A stretch of DNA of 64,000 nucleotides from Quercus robur. Taxonomy: Eukaryota; Streptophyta; Magnoliopsida; Fagales; Fagaceae. The translations under genes and the position numbers were made by a program. Positions 1 through 10,964 of this stretch are shown here, piece by piece. The notes beneath the pieces were generated by a model. It saw only the letters and a program-made list of their open reading frames with translations, was not told the DNA's origin and did not search any database. The DNA lies in NCBI RefSeq assembly GCF_932294415.1, contig NC_065536.1:58980354-59044353 (forward strand). The letters are read 5' to 3'. The stretch's first letter is position 1, and every line of letters starts with the position of its first letter.

Positions 1-314
1 AAAACTTGGTGGCCATGGATCCCTTGCCCCAAAAAATTGGTACTTAAAAAAACAATAGCTTCAAACCACCAAAACAAACAAATTCTTAAATTAGTTTTAA
101 TTGTTATATGGGGGTGATGAGGTAGCCCATGCCCCAATGACATGAAGCTTGGGACTAACTGAAATTATCAACAATGGTATATCATTTTTATTCAAACAAG
201 GCAACACTATGGGAGATTGTCCGACCGGCCTCACCACATCATCAAATCTCCCACTTAAAAAGAAGCATCGACCATGTAAAATAGTCATCTTTGCATTTAT
301 TACACCCCAACAAC

Positions 315-345
<31 letters not shown>

Positions 346-1108
346 AATCATTGACCTGCCCCACTATCCTCTATATGACACTAGACCAGAATGATAGGAA
401 TCAAATGAACCAAAAAAAAATCGAATTTTGGGGCTCTATTTTGTAGAAGTGAGAGATAATTCTTCTCAATGTAAAAAATCCATTACGAGGAGGTATGGTT
501 TTTTTTCTACCCACAAAAACATACTTTCATCCCTAAAAATACTCATACTCAACTGACTTTACTATGATCATTTTCACAACTTGTTGATGTAGTCAATTGT
601 GAAAAAAAAAACCCTATGAATCCATATAAAATGTGATGGGTAAACAGTGTCTACCACTCACAGTCAATCACTTCAATAAATTATGAAAATGAGAATAGTG
701 AAATATAACATGTCCCGAAATTAATTCAAATAAAATACTCTAATTTATCAGTCCGTACATTGGGATGGGGTTTTCATGCAGGGAAATATTATTACTCTAG
801 AGAAAGCAACACCTCTCATTTATATGTATTGTCAACATATGAAAAAGACTTGAAAGTGTTTGGCAGTAAAGAGTTTGACAACATAGTGCCAAATTTTCAA
901 ATCAATTATTTGAGGTTATAACAATAATACTAAATCAAAAGTTGTGGTACCAAATGGTAGACACTTTTTGCCCAATGGGGGGGATGTTTTCAAGAAAAAA
1001 AATCATAAGTTGTGGTACCAAATAATGGGGGATGTTTACAAGAAAGAAAGGACAAAATGTAAAAGGATCTATTGAGGTATTGGTCAATTTTCAAAACGGT
1101 TACTTTAT

Positions 1109-1144
<36 letters not shown>

Positions 1145-1243
1145 GTAATTTCATAGTTACAATTGAGGATTGATCCTAAGCTTCAAAAAATGATAAAATT
1201 AACCACTCTATCTCAGTTTTGTTAATTTTGATTGACTAAAAAC
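1..1243. other. Noncoding backbone of unit A
   Basis: No gene seen. AT-rich sequence with a (TC)n run near 308-340 and a (TA)n run near 1104-1144. The small ORFs here run through low-complexity sequence and have no recognisable domain. The stretch is repeated in unit B, where it is split by two LINEs and a Tat element. Confidence 0.7.
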
Positions 1244-2066
1244 TAAGGGTCATCAATGGGTTGGGTCGGCCTGCCCGGCCCATTTTTACTTGGTCCATGG
1301 ACACAATGGGCTGGGTATAGTGGGCTTTTAACTAGTTAATGGGCTGGGTCGGGCTAGGTCAAAAGAGAAAATCCCAACTCATGACCCTGCCCATGGGCAA
1401 TGCTCATTTTATCTTTAGTGGGCTAGGCTGCAGAGTTGGGCTTAATGGACTACCCATGGGCTTATATTAGCGTATTATTTTATTATTTTTATAAGGAAAT
1501 AATCAATTTTTTATAAAGAAATAATCAATCTATTTTTTTTAAATGAAAGAATCAAATAATTTAATACTTAATTACAAATTTTTTTACCATCAAATCTATT
1601 TAATTTTTTGTTTTGTTAATGGAAACCTATCTAATTTTTTTTATTAAGGCTTTAAATGATTTTTTATTTTTATCTTTAATATAAAAAAAATGTCAAATAG
1701 TTAATTTAAAGTTGCTAGACTACTAGAAAATTATATATTTAGTACGATCACTTTAAGTATCTTAGTGGTTAGGAGAGTTCTCTTAAGAAATTCTTCTATA
1801 ACATCTCAAGATCATCTTTCATACACCTCCAACATATTTTTGTTATGAATTATGAGTTATTGGGCTGGGCAACGGGCTGGGCAACAGGCTAGGCTACTAG
1901 GCTAGCCCATCGAGTGCCCATGGGCATAAAAACTAGCTCACAACCTGACCTACTGGGCTAGTGAGCTACCCATGGGCCTCAATAACATCGGGCCGGGCCA
2001 CTCATTAGCCTGGTGGGCCATCGGGCTTTTGGGTTGAGTCGTGGGCTATGTGCTATTTGGTTATGA
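1244..2066. mobile_element. Unclassified insertion with 11-bp target duplication
   Basis: TGACTAAAAAC occurs at 1233-1243 and again at 2067-2077, flanking about 823 bp that is absent from unit B, where a single gactaaaaa-type site remains near 52150. The insert is full of GGGCTGGGC and CCCATGGGC words at both ends with an AT-rich centre. I see no coding domain and no clean terminal inverted repeat. The target duplication length would fit a non-autonomous Mutator-like element, but the class is inferred only. Confidence 0.6.
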
Positions 2067-2379
2067 TGACTAAAAACATTAAATGAAATAAAAATTAGTT
2101 TCAAAATTTAAAAAACCATATTAATTGTTTTTTTTTTTACTTTTAATATTTTCCATTTCCATTAACACAAAAATGGCTAAAAAATAACATAAGAAAATTC
2201 ATAATAATAATTTAATTTGAACCTTAATAAAATAAAAAAAAAGTAAAAACAGGCCTTAATAAAAAATTTTATTAAATGCATATATATATTTTTAAACTTT
2301 AATATTTTCCATTTCCATTAAAACAAAAATGGCTAAAAAAATTTCATAAGAAAATTCATAATAATAATTTAATTTGAAC
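2067..2379. repeat. Tandem duplication of an AT-rich segment
   Basis: A segment containing ttttccatttccatta and aaaatggctaaaaaa and ending in taataataatttaatttgaacc occurs twice in a row (about 2140-2225 and 2290-2380). Unit B has one copy near 52220-52330. No gene seen. Confidence 0.55.
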
Positions 2380-2473
2380 CTAGGACCTCTTACTCTGATA
2401 CCATGTTAAATTATCGATTGTCCTAAAAGTTTAAGTTATTAGGAGATGGTGAATTTATGCATTTAATCTAACA
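2380..2473 (-). mobile_element. TRIM element fragment (one LTR plus primer site)
   Basis: Read on the minus strand, a TG...CA repeat of about 70 bp (2404-2473) is followed by TGGTATCAGAGT, the primer-binding motif complementary to initiator tRNA-Met, and then gaggtcc. The LTR resembles those of the two TRIM copies near 23.7 and 54.6 kb. Only one LTR is seen, so this is a remnant. Confidence 0.55.
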
Positions 2474-2719
2474 AATTAAGTATTTAATATAACATGATTG
2501 GATCCAAATGCATACTTTTTTTCTAGGTGTTGCAAAAATTACCTTTATTGTTATGCTCACCAAATATGTTCGTTTGAAAAAGTGCTGATGAGACTTAAGA
2601 GTGTAAAGTAATGGTCTCAGGGTAATGGTGTTAGAGCATTAGCATTTATGGAGCTGAATTTTTTAGCTTTTAGTTTCTTAAAAACTTACTTTATTTATTT
2701 TAACACACCACTTTATAAC
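2474..2719. other. No gene seen
   Basis: AT-rich spacer without ORF, RNA gene or clear repeat structure. Confidence 0.5.
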
Positions 2720-3466
2720 TATAAGGACTCAAAAAGAAAAGCCCAAGGCCCACTTAGAATAGTGAAACCTAGATCTTCAAACTAAGCCCAAACAATGAAT
2801 TTTTAAGAGAGTGGGCTTCTAATTTAGGTGCAATGCTGAGATAATCACAAGTCTAAGACTAATGAAACTAGAGTAACGGATAGGAGCGAATAGAACAACA
2901 ACTCAGTGTGAACTCTTCCTCGGGCAGGTTCGAGGATAGACTTAGTATTGATAAGTAAGGTTGATATTTCTTTACAGGGTAATTTTCTATTCTCACACTT
3001 GTTTCTTTTTTCTTGGAAAATGTTCATCCCCTTTTTCTGGGGAGTTCCTTTCTTTATATAGTCAGTTTTCTTACATCTCAGCCTTCCATCTATACGTCTC
3101 AAGGGAGAACTTTGGATGCTTATCCCATCAGGAGCCTTTTGGAGGTGGTAGAAAGAGCTGTGAGCTGTGGAGCCACTATTCAGGAGTCATTTCGTCATTA
3201 ATGCAGCTAACTAAGTTGGTGCAGAGTATTGAATGCGGAGGTGGGAGGTGTCTCCTTTAGGAAACTTTCTTCCCTCACCCCTGCATGTCTTGTACTTCCC
3301 TTTTGTCATCTACTTCCTTGTCCTTGGGTTTTTCGGGATGCCAATTATCATTTGGCTCTTTAGTTCTCCTCGGGTAAGTGTAACCCTCGGGGTCTAATTG
3401 AGTTTATTTGCTTGGGTTAGCTGGTTTATCCTCAGACTAGATACCCTAGTCCTCAGCCCTCCCACC
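2720..3466 (+). mobile_element. Degraded solo LTR of the family also at 6768 and 23911
   Basis: It starts tataaggactc, compared with tgtaaggactg in the intact copy at 23911. It shares the block agcccaaacaatgaattt, the tcctcgg-type words, and the segment around cattaatg before the GA/TG-rich middle. The end near ccctcccacca resembles the ggctcccaca end of the copy at 23911. No target duplication is found and the edges are approximate. ORFs inside have no recognisable domain. Confidence 0.45.
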
Positions 3467-3566
3467 AGTGGCGACGCCACGTTATGGTCAGGGTGTTCCT
3501 AGGAACACCCTGACCTGGTAAAAATAAATTAGGAACACACTCAATAAAAATTAGGAACACCCTCAT

Positions 3567-3607
<41 letters not shown>
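3467..3607. repeat. Perfect palindrome and poly-A run
   Basis: A perfect 30-bp palindrome lies at 3486-3515, centred on cctagg, next to a shorter inverted repeat GTGGCGACGCCAC at 3468-3480. The word aggaacac recurs downstream (near 3501, 3531 and 3552) before about 38 A residues. This may be the end of a small transposon or retroposon, but I cannot class it. Confidence 0.55.
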
Positions 3608-3610
<3 letters not shown>

Positions 3611-3662
3611 CCAATACAGAGCAAATCACTAAATCAGAAATCACTAAAGGCTAAAGCAAACC

Positions 3663-4023
3663 CTAAGCTCCCAAAATCTCCTTCACAGTCCCACTAAGAT
3701 CCTTCGCCATAGACCTAGGCTTCATCACCTTAGCGATCTCGATGACATCGTCGAGCGAGATGTTACCGTTGTGCTTGATGTTCTTCATCTTCTTCCAGCT
3801 CCTTCAATGCCTTGATGACCAGCGCGGCGACGAAGGGCACCACGGACACCTTGGCCTGACGGTTCTGGACCGTTAGCTTGACCATTATGCGGAGGCCCTT
3901 CCAATCCTTGGCGGTTTCCTTGGCTATGTCTTCTCCAATCTTCTTTGGGGAGAGACCCAGTGGACTGATCGCCGCTCGGACGTACACATCCACCACCTGT
4001 GAGGGATTGAGCTTTGGAGGCAT
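3663..4023 (-). pseudogene. RPL12: 60S ribosomal protein L12 pseudogene
   Basis: The minus-strand ORF from 4023 begins [16 protein letters not shown] and continues with [17 protein letters not shown] and [19 protein letters not shown], all typical of cytosolic ribosomal protein L12, an rRNA-binding protein of the large subunit stalk base. About 16 residues are missing after residue 16, where the family has a Gly/Ala-rich stretch. After ALVIKALKE the frame shifts; the remainder ([20 protein letters not shown] and on to KEILG) is in another frame, and a TAG at 3663-3665 ends it before the normal C-terminus. The copy is intronless and cannot make normal L12. There is no poly-T just downstream to prove retroposition, so a processed copy is likely but not shown. 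Sequence just upstream (4024-4060) looks like the L12 5' UTR. Confidence 0.9.
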
Positions 4024-4029
4024 CTTTTG

Positions 4030-5740
4030 TGTCTCTGGTGGTGGAGCTTAGGGTTTGAGGAGCTTGTATGAAATAGCTATGGGGGCGCTGTGAAAGTGAG
4101 TCGGAGAAATTGTGAGGTATTTCATTTTTCTAACTTTTCTCTCTAACTCTCTCTTTCAGTCTCTCAGTCTCTCTCTCTCTTTTTACATGAAATCACTGAA
4201 ATGAAATGAATAAGAGTCTCTCTCTCTTTGTTCTTTAAGACTAACTTTTATCTGTGATTGGTTGAAACTTTAACTTTATTAATATTTTGCTTGGTTTTTG
4301 ACTTTTGAATTTGGCTTTATCTTATCCGTTGGTGTTGGTGTGATATTAATTGTCTTTTAGTGTAATGTGTATTGTGATTTGTGATTGTTAAATTTTCTGA
4401 TTGGCAACTGGCTCTTGTGATTGGGGGTATCAAGCATGAGGCTTGTCTGTTGAGTGGGATATTTGAATTGGGGGAAGTAAATGCACATGAGATGAGATGT
4501 GTGCTAGTGCAACTAATAAACAATAATTTAATTAACTAATAATTAATTGGGAAAAACAACTAATAAACAATAATTAATAATTTCATTAATCAATACAGTA
4601 TAAAAGACAAAAAAATTAAATTATGTTAGGTTAAACAACAATTAATAAATTTATAATTAATGAAATAACAATATAACGAATTATAGTTTATAAAAGACAA
4701 ACAAATTAATGAAACAACTAAACAATAATAATTAATAATTTTATTAATATTTCAAATGAACTTATAGTTTATTGTTTATTCTTTTGCTACCTTGGGAAAA
4801 ATTTCTAAAGTCGCCATTGCCTCCCACAATAACACACCCAACATCAATGGTTCTATTTTTTTAGCACTTCATTTAAATTTTTTTTATTATTTTTTATTCT
4901 TTCTTTTTTCTTCATCTATTTCTCTCTCTTCCTCTCTTTCTCTCTCTCTCTTCCACCACAAGCCAACTCACCAAACCTTTCTTCCCCAATCAAAACTCAC
5001 CACAAGCCCACCAACCACACCACCATTGACCACGAACACATCACAAACCACCCCAATCAAAACCCATCCCAACCGCGCCATAAGCCGACCCACCACCCCC
5101 ACAACCCACCACCATTGCAACCCACGATGTGACCCACAACCACAGGCAGATCAATAATCCACCAAATCCATAGCAACCCATGGCTCGATCAACAACCCAC
5201 CACTACCGCAACAATCGGCACCCAATCCAACCTTACCACTGTGACCAAAACCTACCATAACAACCCAATCAACAAACCACCAATCCAACCATTGCCACAA
5301 CCAAAACCAACACAACCCAACCATTGATATTAAAAACGGAGAGAGAGAGAGAGAGGACGAACCCACTGACACCGACACCGACCCACCACCATGAACCCAT
5401 ACTGACCCACCACCACGAACCCAAACAATGATCTCAACGAACCCAAAGGCAAGAGTAAAGAGAAGAAACACTTTGGTTCAGTCGAGAGAGAAAAAAGGGA
5501 GGTGCTAGAGAGAAAAAGAGAGAAGGAAAAAAAAGAAGAAGAAGAGAAGACCAGAGAGAAAAAGGGAAAAAAAAAGAGAGAAAATGGTGTTTTTAACGAG
5601 AGAAGAAAGAGACAAAGAATAAACAAATATTTTTTTATTCCTTTGTTGCTACAATAGACTGCCCCAAAGATGGCAGTTTACTATAGCAAGTTTGTTAAAA
5701 ATTTTAACAATGGCACCATTGATGTAGCTTAGTTTTTTTT
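4030..5740. other. Low-complexity CT-, CCA- and GA-rich region
   Basis: (TC)n stretches at 4138-4180 and 4215-4230 lead into AT-rich sequence, then a long strand-asymmetric tract: CT-rich (4880-4960), CCA/ACC-rich (4960-5440) and GA-rich (5335-5600). The word acatcaatggt near 4842 reappears inverted as ccattgatgt near 5720, so the tract may be the inside of a non-autonomous transposon. Long ORFs here are artefacts of biased composition. Confidence 0.4.
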
Positions 5741-6767
5741 TTGTTTGTGGTGCTAAAAATAACAAATTGGCAATATATCTCCATCAATGCTAATGATCAT
5801 GTTCTTGTATATGTTAATTCTGTTCCTTACTGCCTTGACTATCTATCTTCAAGGAAAATGTTCTTTACTTGCATATTATAATTATTATCTTTGTTCTATT
5901 ATAACAATCTTGTCTTTGACCCCAAAAAAAAAAGATTAAGCACATTGATGGTTAAATTTACACATGAAGACTAAATCATCTTTAATTAATTTGATGTTTT
6001 CCAAGTATTCAAATCCCCCTCCCATGTGTAACCAACAAATTATTAAAAATTTCCATAAAAAAAAAAAAAACAAATTATTTAAAATAAATAAAGAAATTAT
6101 CTTTTGGGAACTTGGTGATATGAAGAATTTATCAGATTTGAGAGATCTCCATTGATTACTTGTTTTTAATGTAGTAACACGAAAAGAAAAGAATGTTACT
6201 ATTTCTTAAGGTATTCAGACTCCATTAATTGTAAGCTATTAAGCATATGCCTTTTATACCCATTGGCTTTATTTTTCCTTACGAAAAGACTGTTGTTACT
6301 AAAAGTTAAGAACTTCCTTTTGTAATTTACACTCTATTTGTTTCAGTAATGACGTTTCTAGAAAACGAGTTATTTTTCAAGAAGTATTTTCTATAAAACT
6401 ATTTTATTTTCCAATGTTTGGTAGCAACTTTAAATGAGTTAAAAAACAACCTCCTAACTTCCCTTATTTAGCTTGCTATGAGATATAGTTGTTTTCCAAA
6501 AAAAATTAATGGAAAACAATCTCTAAAAATAAACCATACTTTTTATATTGACCAAAGATAATTTTCCTTTGACTCATATTTTTTTATGCTACCAAACACT
6601 AGAAAACATGGAAAAATATATTTACACAAGGTTTTCCATCAAAACAAACGGAGCGTTAGTAACTAGCGGCCAATTGAAATTTATAGCTTTGTTTAATTTA
6701 TTTATACTACTATTTAAGGGGCTTTCTATGTTTGGATCGATTTTTTTTTTTGTTTCAAAATACCTCT
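5741..6767. other. No gene seen; part of duplicated backbone
   Basis: AT-rich. Only 6206-6330 matches unit B (52669-52825). ORFs of 60-75 codons have no recognisable domain. Confidence 0.5.
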
Positions 6768-7203
6768 TGTAGGGTCACGGTTCGGGGTCCAGGCCCAACA
6801 ATTATGGGGTTCTAGCCCAAGGAGCCCTAAATAATGAATTTGTAGAGAGTGAGTTACAGAACTAGGTCCTAACGAAGTGCATGCTAGTTAACTTTGGGCC
6901 ATACAACAATTGAAAATAAGAAAATCTCCTTCATGTCCATTAGATATACGGTCTGAGAAGATGTATAGGGTGTATCTTTGTCTCTGATCAAAGGCTATGG
7001 TTCCTCTCTTCTTCTTTTGTTCTAAGTTCCTCCTTTTTTCTTCCGGTCCATTCTTCATGGGGACTCCCCTCTCTTATATAGCCCCCTTGAAGTCATCAGA
7101 ACCTTACACTTGTTGATCATCTGGACCTTCACTTGAGTGTCCGTCCCATCGAACATCTCCCCCATCTTTCTGTGAGTTGTAGTAGCCAAGGCAACACTAT
7201 TTG

Positions 7204-8311
7204 TGTAAGGTTGAATTTATTCAACCATCTAATTGGCTTTATTCCGTGCCAAATTTGCTTGTAATTCAGCATTTAGTAACCCTGTATTTAGGTGGGTTTG
7301 ATGTAAGGGTAGTGAGTGAGATAGAGTGAAGTTTGCTCAAGAATGTGCAAGAAAACAGAGACTCACGGCTTGGCCTTGCGGGTGACTCGCGGCTGCAAGC
7401 CGCCAAACGCAGCACATGTGCCAAGCATGCCGGAAGGTGAACAGTCATGCTAGCTGGAGCACTACAGGACAAAACAGGACAACTGGCCATATGGTTATCT
7501 CGCGACTGGATCTCGCGACTTAGTCAAGCCGCGAGGTCAAGCCGCGAGCCACCCCTGTTTTGTAAATCCTAACATTTCACATTCCTCTCCCACTCTAGTA
7601 TAAATACCCCTTTTACCCACGATTGTAAGAGAGCTTTCAAAGAGAATTTTGAGAGAGAAACCCTAAAGGAAAACAAGATTGATTCACCCACAATCTATAC
7701 ATTAGAGTCTCTTCAAATTCCTCAACTCTCTTCCTCTCCATTGTCAAATCCTTGAGAGGCATTATACCAAACCTGGTTCTCACCATTATCATTACTGTGA
7801 GAGAGCTATTTGGATTTCTTGGGAAGCAGTTAGGAAGGAACCAATCTTCATTGGTTGATGCTACGGTCTAGTAGCGGAATCCGGAAAGCTAGAAAAGAAA
7901 AAGGTTCGGCGCAACCTCGTTGGAGTAAGAAGCTTGGAGGGCTTAGGTGCACTAGGTAGATTAGGCTTGGAGGGTCTATTGCTATCCATGTATCCCAACT
8001 GTATTTTCTAGTGGATTGTTTACCACTTAGAGGGTGGCGGAGAGGTTTTACGCCGAGGGCTTCGGTTTCCTCTTCGATAACACATCGCGTGTTGTCTTTG
8101 TGTTTGCATCTTCCTTTCTCTCTATCTTTGCCTTTTTATTATCTGCTGTGGATTGTGTTTTAATTTGGCTTAGATAGTTTTTACCAATTTCATATTATAG
8201 CTTATGTTAAGTTTCCGCACACTAGTTGTTTGACATAATGCTTGAATTGGTTAAGTTGTAATTTGGGGTTCTAAACGTTCAAGGGTGTTTATACACAAAA
8301 TTGAACTTTCA
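7204..8311 (+). mobile_element. Nested solo LTR, probably Ty1/copia
   Basis: TG...CA sequence of about 1108 bp (TGTAAGGTTGAA to ACTTTCA) flanked by atttg (7199-7203) and gtttg (8312-8316), a 5-bp target duplication with one mismatch. Removing it joins caacactatttg to caagtcctctccacatt, which restores the outer LTR as judged from its relative at 24312-24360. No primer site or internal domain follows, so it is a solo LTR. The copia assignment rests on general look only. Confidence 0.6.
7599..7606 (+). promoter_or_regulatory. TATA box of the nested solo LTR
   Basis: TATAAATA followed by C-rich sequence and then gagagagaaaccctaa, the usual layout of an LTR promoter and its leader. Confidence 0.5.
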
Positions 8312-8667
8312 GTTTGCAAGTCCTCTCCACATTAATACGGCCAGAAAAGTAGATGTCATGCATTTAATGTGGCAGCTGTAGTCTCTGCATTGACATCATA
8401 TACTTTCTTCCCTCTTCCGAGCTTGTGGAACTCATCCCTACTACTAATACTCGTTGGAGCGAATCTTTATTGCTGGCAGGGTGCTTGTTTGAGCCTTACT
8501 TGGTACGTCCGAGGAGACATTCTTCCTCGGACCGCCTTTTAAACAAGTTTGGGCCTATAAGAATTGGGCCGGGAGCCCTTTTGGTGCCCACACCTTCTCC
8601 TCGGACGTGGTCAAATTCTATATGGGGCCCAAGGCCCATTGTATGATCTGGGGACTTTACCCCTACA

Positions 8668-8897
8668 CTTCTATTTCCCTAAGTTTAACTAGAGACAAAA
8701 CTGAAGGATAATAAAGTAAATATATATCTTTAACTCCCACTAAAACATTGCCTATAAAATATGATCACTCTCCCACTAATCCACTTATCGAGAAGCAAAC
8801 TTCACTTTTAAACTTTTCTCTTTCTTTATTTTTTTTTTAATTAATTGGCCAAGAATATTTCTTTTCTTTTCTTTTTTTATAAACCCATGTTAAAAGG

Positions 8898-8929
<32 letters not shown>

Positions 8930-10277
8930 AGAAACCCACGTTAAAAAGTTAAAACCCTACATTCCTTGCCATCCACCCTTTTTTTTGGGGGGCGGGGGGG
9001 GGGGGGGGTGTTGAGAAATGCTATATTTACAACATTTTCACAACATTATCTATAAAATAGGATAAATTAAAAAATATATATATTAGAAGAAAGTATTAAG
9101 AGATTTGAATTTCCTCCATAACTCCACATTTACACTTTTCTCTTCTTCTTTTTTTCTTTTTTCTTTTTTGATTGTCTGCAATTTTTTTTTTTTTTTTTTG
9201 GGTTATCTAATTCTTTTTTTTTTTTTAAACCCACGTCTAACTTCCCCTAAGTTGGTTGTTTTCTTTTTCTTTTTTTCTTTTTTTTTTTTATACTTACCTC
9301 TTTGTTTTTTTTATTATTCCTTTTTGATATTAGGTTCTCTTTTTTTTTATTCACATTTCCCTTACTCCTACTCCCTAATATGAGATCTCACGTTTTTTTT
9401 TTTTTTTCTAAATCAATTTTTTTATAACAATTTTTTTTTATAACAATTCTTCTTATTTTGAAATTGAAGGAAAAAAAAAAAAAACACTCATACTATAGAA
9501 CTATCGCTATAACTTTTCATCCATATCCCTTAAATTTAGACACTACTACTCTCCTGTTGGTTTTCAAATTGCTAACCATATCACCACAATTTGGTTGGAT
9601 CATTTTTCTAAATGAAAACTCCCACATCCATCAATCTCATATTTCTCTCCCTTTTCTGCTTATTCCTTACCCATTTGTTTTCGCACCCTCACATGCATTC
9701 TCCAACTTCAATTTCAATCCATGTGAGTCTTTATTTTTATTTATTTTTCTCTATTAAACTTTGGTCGATAATAGGTTCTGTTTTTTTTCCCCCTTTACGA
9801 ATCTTTTTTTGTTTTTGTTTTTTTGAACACATGAATCTTTTTTTTGATAATATGGTTGTAAATTTTGGGGGCAAAGGTAACACAGTGTTTGTGGTGAAGG
9901 ATTTTTTTTTTCTCTCTCTCATGTCAAATAAAATTTTGTCTAATTATTTTAATATTTTGCGGCATCATCCGGGCTTATGTAAAGGAAGCAATTGTGGAGT
10001 TCAATGTCATTGAATCAATGAAGCTTTATGATGTTGATTCAAATATAATTTTGTTTTCTTCAGATTGATGAATACTCCTGGACATCAAATCCTTTCATTC
10101 CAAAGGCATTACTAGGATTCACAAGGCTATGAGGAGCATTGAGAGAGAGAGAGAGAGAGAGTCCATTGGATAAGATAGAAGAAATTTCTTACCCATTGAT
10201 AATTTTTGTTTGATGAACTATGTCTGCAATTTGTTACTCATCTCTTTTATGATTCTTTTACATGTATAATTTTAATC

Positions 10278-10302
<25 letters not shown>
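8668..10302. other. T-rich intergenic region beside the Tat element
   Basis: Poly-T, poly-G (8988-9008) and mixed T/C tracts dominate. At about 9011-9050, gagaaatgctatatttacaac resembles one end of the Mutator-like MITE at 52481. A (GA)n run lies near 10141-10162 and a (TA)n run at 10280-10302 was the target of the Tat insertion. No host gene is supported apart from the weak exon candidate at 9612. Confidence 0.5.
9612..9722 (+). other. Possible first exon with signal peptide (weak)
   Basis: ATG at 9612 opens a 37-codon stretch, MKTPTSINLIFLSLFCLFLT and on, with a short charged start and hydrophobic core like a secretory signal peptide. A good donor, CAT|GTGAGT, follows at 9723. No convincing second exon was found downstream before the Tat element. 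T-rich DNA often gives hydrophobic ORFs by chance, so this is a low-confidence lead. Confidence 0.15.
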
Positions 10303-10308
<6 letters not shown>

Positions 10309-10901
10309 GCACCGAGCTTCCAAAGCCCATACTGGCCTTGGGCCCAGACCCATCTAGGCCCCGGGCCCAAGCCCATACCGGCCTTGGGCGCAGGCCCAGC
10401 AGAAAGTCCCAATTACCTTATGCCCTTCTTGAAACTGCCTTAGAGCAAAAACAAGCTTTGGGTATTAAGTTCCCAGAGTTGACCGGTTAGTCTTTCCCGG
10501 TGGAGCGCATGAGACATGTCCGGGAAGGTCATGATATGCACGGGAACGTGAGTTGCCGAACATAATCGGTGAAAATGGAACCAAATTCCAAGATCATAAA
10601 TGTTGCACCGCCCTTTCACCTAAACAACCACTTTAACCAAATAATACTGGACCTTCAGTAGCACTAACGGTGACTGTAATCATGATCTTCCCACTAACCT
10701 TGGCTATAAATAGAAGAAAGTTGGGAGAAGAAGGGGTTCAGAAAAATTGAGAGAAAACAGTCAAGGAGAGGGTTCTAACTGAGTGTTACTTTGAGTCTCT
10801 CTGCCGAGAACGACCCATTGTAGGAAATACTTAAACCCACTACAAATAAATTGTGAGCCCAAGTGACCTAAGGTCCAGAAGTCTTACACTTGGTTCTTAC
10901 A
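10303..10901 (+). repeat. 5' LTR of element 1
   Basis: Starts TGTACAGCACC and ends GGTTCTTACA. The partner at 20152-20750 has equal length. The first 120 bp hold repeated GGCCCA/GGGCCC words; the promoter TATA box is near the centre. Confidence 0.95.
10705..10712 (+). promoter_or_regulatory. TATA box in 5' LTR of element 1
   Basis: TATAAATA followed by gaagaaag and a GA-rich leader, the expected core promoter for the genomic RNA. The 3' LTR has the same box near 20554. Confidence 0.7.
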
Positions 10902-10903
10902 AT

Positions 10904-10923
10904 TGGCGCCCACCGTGGGGCTC
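10904..10923 (+). other. Primer-binding site, tRNA-Lys type
   Basis: TGGCGCCCACCGTGGGGCTC starts two bases after the LTR. It is complementary over 20 bases to the 3' end of plant tRNA-Lys(CUU) including CCA, as I recall that tRNA. Confidence 0.8.
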
Positions 10924-10964
10924 TCCTACAAAGCTGTGGTTTGAGTGAGACTCAAGCAAGGGAG

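Larger units (their letters stand above)
6768..8667 (+). mobile_element. LTR copy (solo) interrupted by a second solo LTR
   Basis: It begins TGTAGGGT and ends ACCCCTACA, so the ends are inverted repeats in TG...CA form. Flanks are cctct (6763-6767) and cttct (8668-8672), a target duplication with one mismatch. Outer parts 6768-7203 and 8312-8667 share blocks with the LTRs at 2720 and 23911, for example agcccaaggagcc, atgaatttgtagag and cctctccacattaat. No gag or pol is present. The inner 1.1 kb is a separate insertion. Confidence 0.6.

Noticed and set aside
3453-3644. ORF across the poly-A run
   Set aside because: Phe-rich artefact of the homopolymer.
4792-5626. ORFs of about 100-120 codons in CT/CCA/GA-rich sequence
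   Set aside because: Low-complexity composition with no stops by chance; no start context or domain.
9105-9383. Hydrophobic Phe-rich ORF
   Set aside because: Translation of poly-T tracts.
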